A model generated the notes under the pieces. That model was not told the DNA's origin. It saw nothing but the letters and a program-made list of their open reading frames with translations, and ran no database searches. Of a DNA stretch of 10,339 bases, positions 5,718-10,339 are shown one piece after another. The stretch's first letter is position 1; every line of letters begins with the position of its first letter. Origin of the DNA: Lutibacter sp. (GTDB lineage Bacteria > Bacteroidota > Bacteroidia > Flavobacteriales > Flavobacteriaceae); contig DPCK01000089.1 in the NCBI GenBank assembly GCA_003516285.1, forward strand, positions 34,770 to 45,108. Direction: 5' to 3'. Position numbers and translations under genes: made by a program.

Positions 5718-6560
5718 ATGAAATTAAAAAAAATTTATTTTGTAGCAGTTGCGGCGATGATTGTGATGCTAGGATTTCAAAGTTGCGAGAGCGATGAAGA
5801 AGGGAATACCGCGAGAGTTCAGTTAAAATTGGTTGATGCTCCTGGAGATTATCTTGAAGTGAATGTAAATATTGTTGATATACAGTATAACAACAGTGGC
5901 AATGAAGCTGGTTGGGTGAGTTTCGGAAAACCGGAAGATTATCCAATTAATGTTGATTTAACTACACTAATTGCCGGAAATAGCCTTTTATTGGCTGACC
6001 AAATTATTCCTTCAGGAATGTTAAAACAAATAAGATTGGTTTTGGGTGACGGAAACACGCTTAAAATTGAAGGACAAGAATCAATGATGGCTCTTAACAC
6101 GCCAAGCGCAATGCAATCTGGTTTAAAATTAAATATGAATACCACATTAGATGCCGGTTTTACCTACACATTTATACTTGACTGGGATGTGCAAAAATCT
6201 GTTGTAATGACCGGATCAGGAATGTACAATTTAAAACCTGTAATTAGGGTGAATGCTGAAGTTAATTCGGGATCTATTGAAGGCAATGTTTCAGGAGAGT
6301 TTTTAGTGAATGGATTAAGTGTTTTTAGCGATTTAGAAAATGCAATGGTGCAGGTTTATACAACTGGCGGTGTTTATATTACTGAAACAGGAACAAATGC
6401 AGAAGGTGACTTTTTAATTCAGGGACTTGCCGCAGGAGATTATAAATTGAAAATAGTGAATCAGGAAGCTTATGACGACTATGAATCAGCTCTAATCACA
6501 GTAACTGTAGGAACAGTAAATACTATTGCACCTATAGTTTTAATGATACCAACAATTTAA
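5718..6560 (+). CDS. DUF4382-type lipoprotein, probably surface-exposed
   Basis: A 280-aa lipoprotein. The signal peptide ends in the lipobox GFQSC with Cys23. The next residues, ESDEEG, form an acidic patch like the lipoprotein export signal that sends Bacteroidetes lipoproteins to the cell surface. Residues 32-180 fit the DUF4382 pattern: VQLKLVDAPGDYLEVNVNI near the start, the INVDLTTL segment, the IPSGMLKQIRLVLG segment, and FILDWDVQKSVV near 152-163. Residues 183-280 look like a beta-sandwich of the carboxypeptidase regulatory-like type, with the repeating pattern SIEGNVSG, TNAEGDFLIQGLAAGDYKLKI and a final strand. Its biochemical role is unknown. It is a single gene with its own terminator and AT-rich leader, with no neighbour that explains it. 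Domain assignment is from remembered family patterns. Confidence 0.85.
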   Translation: MKLKKIYFVAVAAMIVMLGFQSCESDEEGNTARVQLKLVDAPGDYLEVNVNIVDIQYNNSGNEAGWVSFGKPEDYPINVDLTTLIAGNSLLLADQIIPSGMLKQIRLVLGDGNTLKIEGQESMMALNTPSAMQSGLKLNMNTTLDAGFTYTFILDWDVQKSVVMTGSGMYNLKPVIRVNAEVNSGSIEGNVSGEFLVNGLSVFSDLENAMVQVYTTGGVYITETGTNAEGDFLIQGLAAGDYKLKIVNQEAYDDYESALITVTVGTVNTIAPIVLMIPTI

Positions 6561-6589
6561 ATAACTATTTGGACAGATATAATAATTTT

Positions 6590-6618
6590 AAAACCCGTTT
6601 TTATAAGGCGGGTTTTTT
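6590..6618 (+). terminator. Intrinsic terminator after the DUF4382 lipoprotein
   Basis: AAAACCCG (6590-6597) pairs with CGGGTTTT (6609-6616) around an 11-nt loop, with six T in a row at 6613-6618. It sits 30 nt after the stop codon. This is a textbook hairpin plus T-run. Confidence 0.85.
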
Positions 6619-6939
6619 GTTGTTATTTTTTAGCCGTGTTACACCCATCTATACTAAATATTAGGTATTTTGTTAATTAATTTCGATTTGTGAGGGTGTA
6701 TGAAAATTATAAATATATATTTGACCACAATGAGGGTACCAATTATTGGTATTACTTTATTGTTAAGTGACTTTATTAAATAAGCATAAAGCGCTGAGGA
6801 TTAAATATAGGATTACGATACTAGGTTATTTCAAATTTACAATATAATATATGGACGTTCGTTTAAAGTACAACAATTAAAAAATAACAATAAATATATT
6901 TATAATTTTATTAAGTTTGCCACATATTCAACCCCAAAA
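6619..6939. other. Non-coding stretch of about 320 bp with two inverted repeats
   Basis: I find no credible gene on either strand. Two symmetric elements stand out: TACACCC (6640-6646) with GGGTGTA (6694-6700), and a perfect 15-bp palindrome TACCAATTATTGGTA (6737-6751). TGAGGGT occurs twice (6691-6697, 6731-6737), the second copy touching the palindrome. The remainder is AT-rich. The end of the stretch holds the promoter of the next gene. Confidence 0.5.
6912..6919 (+). promoter_or_regulatory. -7 element of the PID-CTERM-like gene
   Basis: TAAGTTTG matches TAnnTTTG exactly and lies 20 nt before the ATG at 6940. No TTG is found at the right distance upstream, so the -33 element is weak or absent. 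Confidence 0.5.
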
Positions 6940-7149
6940 ATGAATAGGAAAAATATTAAGATAATGATGTTGTGTTTTAGTTTTATGCTCATTAGTTTGG
7001 TGACATATGCTGAAATAGAGCCTCCCAAACCTGAGCTTGCTAATAGTCCTCCTCCTCCTGTTGGCTTGCCAATCGACGGCGGCTTGTCATTTTTATTAAT
7101 TTCTGGCGTTGCTTATGGCATTTATGCGCTGAAAAGGAAAAAGGAATAA
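6940..7149 (+). CDS. Tiny secreted protein with PID-CTERM-like sorting signal
   Basis: A 69-aa protein that is almost nothing but sorting signals. Residues 1-24 are a signal peptide (NRKNIK, hydrophobic core, cleavage after TYA). About 19 residues rich in proline follow (EIEPPKPELANSPPPPVGL). The C-terminus has the tripartite pattern of an exosortase-type tail: the PIDGG motif (44-48), one hydrophobic helix (about 49-64) and a basic end KRKK. This matches, by eye, the PID-CTERM sorting domains of Bacteroidetes, which are thought to be cut by an exosortase-family membrane protease. After both processing steps only about 20 residues would remain. Function is unknown; no exosortase is in the window. 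It has its own -7 element. Its stop codon (7147-7149) directly abuts that of riboflavin synthase, and no terminator separates the convergent genes. Confidence 0.8.
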   Translation: MNRKNIKIMMLCFSFMLISLVTYAEIEPPKPELANSPPPPVGLPIDGGLSFLLISGVAYGIYALKRKKE

Positions 7150-7734
7150 CTATTTCTCCAGCAACCTGGCCACATACTTACCAATCACGTCAAATTCTAA
7201 ATTAACCACTGTACCAATTTTAAAGGTATGAAAATTCGTAAATTCATAGGTATAAGGAATAATCGCCACAGAAAAACTGTTTTTTTGTGAATTTACCACG
7301 GTTAAACTTACGCCGTTAATGGTGATGGAGCCTTTTTCAATGGTGATATTATTTTGAGCATTGTCATATTCAAAACTAAATACCCAGCTTCCGTTTTCAT
7401 CAACAATATTTGTGCAAACCGCTGTTTGGTCCACATGTCCTTGTACAATATGTCCGTCCAATCTGGCGCCAAGAATCATTGCGCGTTCTAAATTTATTTC
7501 AGATCCAACAGTTACATATTTCAAATTCGATTTTTCGAGCGTTTCTTTTATGGCGGTCACCGTATACTCTTTGCCTTTTAAATTCACAATGGTTAAACAT
7601 ACGCCATCGTGTGCAATACTTTGGTCTATTTTTAATTCGGAAGTGAAATTGCTTTCAATGGTGATATGAAGATTTTCTTTTTCCTGCTTCAGGTTTTTAA
7701 CAAACCCCACACTTTCTATTATACCGGTAAACAT
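7150..7734 (-). CDS. ribE: Riboflavin synthase, alpha subunit
   Basis: A 194-aa cytoplasmic enzyme that dismutates two molecules of 6,7-dimethyl-8-ribityllumazine into riboflavin and the pyrimidinedione precursor, the last step of vitamin B2 synthesis. The N-terminus MFTGIIESVG is the family signature. Two homologous beta-barrel halves are visible: the first with DGVCLT (43-48), the second with GHIVQGHVD (94-102) and NGVSLT (140-145), ending in FDVIGKYVARLL (181-192). The length is slightly below the usual 200-220 residues, but both halves are complete. It is divergent from pdxA, with 62 nt between starts and overlapping -7 elements, and it meets the PID-CTERM-like gene end to end. The gene is also called ribC in some species. 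No FMN riboswitch is apparent in the short leader. Confidence 0.97.
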   Translation of the reverse strand: MFTGIIESVGFVKNLKQEKENLHITIESNFTSELKIDQSIAHDGVCLTIVNLKGKEYTVTAIKETLEKSNLKYVTVGSEINLERAMILGARLDGHIVQGHVDQTAVCTNIVDENGSWVFSFEYDNAQNNITIEKGSITINGVSLTVVNSQKNSFSVAIIPYTYEFTNFHTFKIGTVVNLEFDVIGKYVARLLEK

Positions 7735-7755
7735 ATTTTTTTCAATTTAATTGAC

Positions 7756-7763
7756 TACTTTTG
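7756..7763 (+). promoter_or_regulatory. -7 element of the pdxA promoter
   Basis: TACTTTTG matches TAnnTTTG exactly, 34 nt before the pdxA ATG at 7797. The predicted start near 7769 lies inside the opposing ribE -7 element. No clear -33 TTG is seen. Confidence 0.5.
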
Positions 7764-7769
7764 ATGATT

Positions 7770-7777
7770 CAAATTTA
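7770..7777 (-). promoter_or_regulatory. -7 element of the riboflavin synthase promoter
   Basis: On the minus strand this reads TAAATTTG, an exact TAnnTTTG match, 36 nt before the ATG at 7734. Transcription would start near 7764, inside the pdxA -7 region, so the two divergent promoters should compete. Confidence 0.5.
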
Positions 7778-7796
7778 AGTATAATAAACCTGATTT

Positions 7797-8851
7797 ATGG
7801 ACAAATCTGAAAAAATAACATTGGGAATTTCAATAGGGGATTATAATGGTGTTGGCATAGAAATTATTTTGAAAACCTTTTTGGATAAACGGATGTTCGA
7901 TTTTTGCACACCTATATTATTTGGTTCCGCCAAATTAATTACAGCCTATAAAAAAAATATGGATATCAATTTGCTTTTTAATGGCATACGTCAGGTTGAT
8001 GCCGCCATTCAAGGAAAGTTCAATGTATTGAATCTTTGGAAAGAAGAATTTGAAGTTAATTTGGGAACACCCACCAGCAGAATCAGGAAAATATGCGTTT
8101 TTATCGTTAGAAGCTGCAACAGATGCCTTGGCCAAAGGAGAAATTGATTTGTTGGTAACCGCTCCCATTAATAAGGAGAACATTCAGTCTTCAGCATTTA
8201 AATTTCCCGGTCATACCGAATATCTGGAATCGAAACTGAAAGGAAAAAGCTTAATGATTTTGATGTCTGATACCTTAAGAATTGGTTTAATTACTGGCCA
8301 TATTCCAGTTTCAAAAGTCGCAGAATCAATTACCCCCGATTTAATAAAAGAAAAAGTTGCCATCTTATATAAAACATTGGTAGCAGGATTTTGCCATATC
8401 CAAACCTAAAATTGCCATATTGGGATTGAATCCACATTGTGGTGATCACGGTGTTATTGGAACCGAAGACGACGAAATGATTAGGCCAACCATTGCCGAA
8501 ATACAAAATGAAGGTAAATTGGTTTATGGGCCTTATGCAGCCGATGGATTCTTTGGATCTGAAAGCTATAAGAATTTTGACGCCATTTTAGCGATGTATC
8601 ACGATCAGGGTTTGGCGCCATTTAAAGCCTTGTCGTTTGGCGAAGGCGTTAATTTTACCGCCGGCTTAAATAAAGTGAGAACTTCGCCTGATCACGGCAC
8701 TGCTTACGATATCGCAGGGAAGGATTTGGCGAACATAAACTCCTTTAAAGAGGCGGTTTTTAGCGGTATCCAAATTTTTAAAACCAGGCGAGAATATAAG
8801 AGTTTGACTGAAAACACTTTAAAAAGTACGCATCAAAAAGAAAATAGATAA
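7797..8851 (+). pseudogene. pdxA: 4-hydroxythreonine-4-phosphate dehydrogenase, broken by two single-base frameshifts (or sequencing errors)
   Basis: PdxA oxidises 4-phosphohydroxy-L-threonine in pyridoxal phosphate synthesis. The reading frame moves twice. Frame one covers 7797 to about 8072 (ITLGISIGDYNGVGIEIILK, ending EVNLGTP). Frame two runs to about 8382 (AESGKYAFLSLEA, LLVTAPINK, GHTEYL). Frame three runs to 8851 (QDFAISKPKIAILGLNPHCG, AMYHDQGLAPFKALSFGEG, TSPDHGTAYDIAGK). Dropping one C from CCC at 8070-8072 gives a smooth GTPPAESGKYAF. Dropping one base within 8380-8385 gives KTLVQDF. The repaired frame has 350 codons, the normal length. The three metal-binding histidines expected in the family (in GHTE, NPH and SPDHG) are all present, and no nonsense codons occur. 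As written, translation stops soon after residue 92. The intact coding signal fits a very recent mutation or base-calling errors better than an old pseudogene. Confidence 0.9.
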
Positions 8852-8890
8852 ATATTCGATATTTATTTTAGTATATATTTTATAATTTTA

Positions 8891-8898
8891 TATCTTTG
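8891..8898 (+). promoter_or_regulatory. -7 element of the DUF177-rpmF operon
   Basis: TATCTTTG is an exact TAnnTTTG match, followed by CA, placing transcription start near 8904 and the ATG at 8921. No well-placed TTG is seen for the -33 position. Confidence 0.55.
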
Positions 8899-8920
8899 CA
8901 CGCTCAAATTGAAGTTCAAA

Positions 8921-9511
8921 ATGAAAGATTTAAAGGAGTTTGATATTTCTTTTATTGGTTTAAAAGAAGGAATTCATCAGTTTGAATACACAATTGACAA
9001 GAAGTTCTTTGATTTTTTTAACTATGATGAGTTTAATGATTCTAACGTAAAAGTGGAATTGTCATTTTTAAAAAATACAACAATTTTGGAGTTGGATTTT
9101 GTTTTTTCAGGCTGGGTTGAAGTGGCTTGCGACTTAACCACCGAATTATTTCGTCAACCAATAGAAGCAAACATCCATTTAATTGTAAAATTTGGAGATG
9201 AATTTAATGATGAAAACGAAGAGTTATTAATCATACCGTTTTCTGAAAGCAAAATAAATGTGGCACAATATATTTATGAAGCAATTGTGTTGGCAGTGCC
9301 GTTAAAAAGAATACATCCGGGCGTAATTGACGGTTCTCTTCATTCAGAAGTATTAGAAAAATTGAAAGAATTTGAAATAAAAGCAGAAGACGAAGAAGAA
9401 GATCAGGAAGAAAAAGAACAAGAAGACAATAAAAATAGGGAAATAGATCCTAGATGGAATAAATTAAAGAATATATTAATAGAAAAAAATAAGAGTAATG
9501 GCACATCCTAA
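8921..9511 (+). CDS. DUF177 / YceD-family protein
   Basis: A 196-aa cytoplasmic protein of the YceD (DUF177) family, a group linked by conserved genome position to ribosomal protein L32 and thought to take part in 23S rRNA or large-subunit maturation. Visible marks are the beta-rich N-terminal region with FSGWVEVACDLTTE (62-75), where many relatives have a CxRCL motif (here only Cys70 remains), VPLKRIHP (126-133), a very acidic low-complexity stretch (about 154-170) and the C-terminal DPRWNKLKNIL (176-186), usual for the family. A TTG at 8909 could add four residues. I prefer the ATG at 8921, placed 23 nt after the -7 element. Its end overlaps the rpmF start by 14 nt, so the two are translationally coupled. 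Confidence 0.9.
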   Translation: MKDLKEFDISFIGLKEGIHQFEYTIDKKFFDFFNYDEFNDSNVKVELSFLKNTTILELDFVFSGWVEVACDLTTELFRQPIEANIHLIVKFGDEFNDENEELLIIPFSESKINVAQYIYEAIVLAVPLKRIHPGVIDGSLHSEVLEKLKEFEIKAEDEEEDQEEKEQEDNKNREIDPRWNKLKNILIEKNKSNGTS

Positions 9512-9695
9512 AAGAAAGATATCAAAAACAAGAAGAGATAAAAGAAGAACTCATTACAAAGCAGTTGCTCCGCAAGTAGCCATTGACCCAACAACAGGTG
9601 AGGCACATTTGTACCACAGAGCACATTGGCACGAAGGGAAATTGTACTACAGAGGCCAAATTGTAATTGATTCAGTTGAAGAAATCAAAGCATAA
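9498..9695 (+). CDS. rpmF: 50S ribosomal protein L32 (bL32)
   Basis: A 65-aa component of the large ribosomal subunit. The sequence MAHPKRKISKTRRDKRRTHY is the standard basic N-terminus of flavobacterial L32, with further matches at GEAHLYHRAHWHEGKLYYRG (34-53). There is no cysteine at all, so this is the zinc-free form without the four-cysteine ribbon. The length is normal. The ATG lies inside the last codons of the DUF177 gene (14-nt overlap), the usual yceD-rpmF arrangement. A terminator follows 24 nt after the stop, separating it from fabH. Confidence 0.97.
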   Translation: MAHPKRKISKTRRDKRRTHYKAVAPQVAIDPTTGEAHLYHRAHWHEGKLYYRGQIVIDSVEEIKA

Positions 9696-9719
9696 TCAGT
9701 TATTTTTAAAATATCGATA

Positions 9720-9748
9720 AAAACTCTCAATTTGAGGGTTTTTTTTTA
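9720..9748 (+). terminator. Intrinsic terminator after rpmF
   Basis: AACTCTCA (about 9723-9730) pairs with TGAGGGTT (9734-9741), one pair being U-G, with the arms extended by A-T pairs and followed by T through 9748. The loop is only 3 nt. It should end the DUF177-rpmF transcript, so fabH likely has its own promoter. Confidence 0.75.
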
Positions 9749-9848
9749 CATTTTAGGGTAAAATCAATCAAAATTGATAAAAAACACTGAAAAATCAAAA
9801 TATATTTCATTTCTTTGAAATGCTGTTTTGATGAAAAGAAAGCAAATT

Positions 9849-10339
9849 ATGACGAAAATTACGGCAATTATAACTGCGGTTGGAAAATATGTTCCTGAAG
9901 ATATTTTAACAAATAAAATGTTGGAAAAAATGGTGGATACGCACGATGAGTGGATCACCACAAGAACAGGAATTAAAGAACGAAGAATTTTAAAAGGCAA
10001 GGGTAAGGGAACTTCTTTTATGGCAATTAAAGCAGCCCAACAGTTGCTTGATAAGAAAAAATTAGATCCCAAAGAAATTGAACTGGTTATAGTTTGCACC
10101 GCTACACCTGATATGCAAGCTGCAGCAACTGCTGTTTTTGTAGCCACAGAAATTGGCGCAACCAATGCTTTTGGTTTCGATTTGGAAGCGGCCTGTTCAA
10201 GTTTTTTATATGGAATGTCTGTTGCCGCAATGTATATTGAATCTGGTAGATACAAAAAAGTGCTACTTATTGGAGCCGATAAATGTTCTTCTATGATTGA
10301 TTATACAGATCGGTCAACTTGTATTATATTTGGTGATGG
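9849..10339 (+). CDS. fabH: Beta-ketoacyl-ACP synthase III, N-terminal half (runs off right edge)
   Basis: The first 163 codons of about 330. FabH condenses acetyl-CoA with malonyl-ACP to start fatty acid synthesis. Visible motifs are ITAVGKYVPEDILTN near the N-terminus, DEWITTRTGIKERRI, the core strands IELVIVCTATPDM, and the active-site cysteine in LEAACSSFLYGM. The strand before GADKCSS and the final FGDG, which continues into the family GDGAGA motif, also match. The His and Asn of the catalytic triad lie beyond the edge. An in-frame ATG at 9831 would add six residues (MKRKQI). I prefer 9849, giving MTKITAIITAVG. In E. coli plsX lies between rpmF and fabH; here there is only a terminator and about 100 bp. 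Confidence 0.93.
   Translation, partial: MTKITAIITAVGKYVPEDILTNKMLEKMVDTHDEWITTRTGIKERRILKGKGKGTSFMAIKAAQQLLDKKKLDPKEIELVIVCTATPDMQAAATAVFVATEIGATNAFGFDLEAACSSFLYGMSVAAMYIESGRYKKVLLIGADKCSSMIDYTDRSTCIIFGD

Noticed and set aside
5692..6145. Two minus-strand open frames opposite the DUF4382 lipoprotein
   Set aside because: The plus strand has a full signal peptide, lipobox and domain pattern. The antisense peptides have none.
7361..7669. Plus-strand frames within riboflavin synthase
   Set aside because: They are shadows of a well-supported enzyme gene on the other strand.
7735..7796. FMN riboswitch in front of riboflavin synthase
   Set aside because: The 62-nt gap is too short for an RFN element and none of its conserved segments is visible.
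8050..8409. Treating the middle pdxA frame as a separate gene starting at TTG
   Set aside because: It is the central part of PdxA and joins smoothly to the flanking frames once one base is removed at each side. It has no start signal of its own.
9764..10255. 163-aa minus-strand open frame
   Set aside because: It is antisense to fabH, which has the active-site cysteine motif and correct family sequence on the plus strand.
1..10339. CRISPR array, prophage, transposon or defence system
   Set aside because: I found no regularly spaced repeats, transposase, integrase, phage structural gene or nuclease cluster. Nearly all coding space is housekeeping or efflux.

Overview
The window is AT-rich chromosomal DNA that looks like a member of the Flavobacteriaceae (Bacteroidetes). 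Several genes are preceded by the Bacteroidetes -7 element TAnnTTTG. One secreted lipoprotein has an acidic stretch right after its lipobox cysteine, and one very small protein carries a PID-CTERM-like sorting tail. The gene order riboflavin synthase / pdxA / DUF177 (YceD) / rpmF / fabH is, from memory, familiar in this family. No phage, transposase, CRISPR or plasmid gene is visible, and most of the window is housekeeping.

Left part (1-3660, minus strand): a four-gene tripartite efflux operon in the order tetR, tolC-like outer membrane factor, membrane fusion lipoprotein, RND permease. The permease runs off the left edge. Genes are separated by 2, 5 and 30 nt. A perfect 9+9 bp inverted repeat (3557-3584) lies between the -33 and -7 elements of the tetR promoter, so the regulator probably represses its own operon. 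The intended product is a pump spanning both membranes.

Centre (3673-5720, plus strand): a trans-polyprenyl diphosphate synthase is translationally coupled to a small unknown protein. A tRNA with anticodon CAT follows, more likely the lysidine-modified Ile2 type than Met. A terminator-like hairpin comes after it, then a 15-nt perfect copy of the tRNA 3' end 158 bp downstream, inside a short GC-richer patch. The rest up to 5717 is AT-rich and non-coding.

Centre-right (5718-7734): a probable surface-exposed DUF4382 lipoprotein with a strong terminator; a roughly 320-bp non-coding stretch with two inverted repeats; a 69-aa PID-CTERM-like protein; and, ending against it with no bases between the stop codons, riboflavin synthase on the minus strand.

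Right part (7797-10339, plus strand): pdxA is divergent from riboflavin synthase and is broken by two separate single-base insertions. Removing one base at each site restores an uninterrupted 350-codon frame. Then come DUF177/yceD and rpmF, overlapping by 14 nt, a terminator, and the first half of fabH. The yceD-rpmF-fabH cluster links ribosome assembly with fatty acid initiation; plsX, present in the E. coli version, is absent here.

I see no convincing new multi-gene system. The points most worth a second look are the double-frameshifted pdxA, the tRNA 3'-end duplication, the tetR operator, and the tiny PID-CTERM-like protein.
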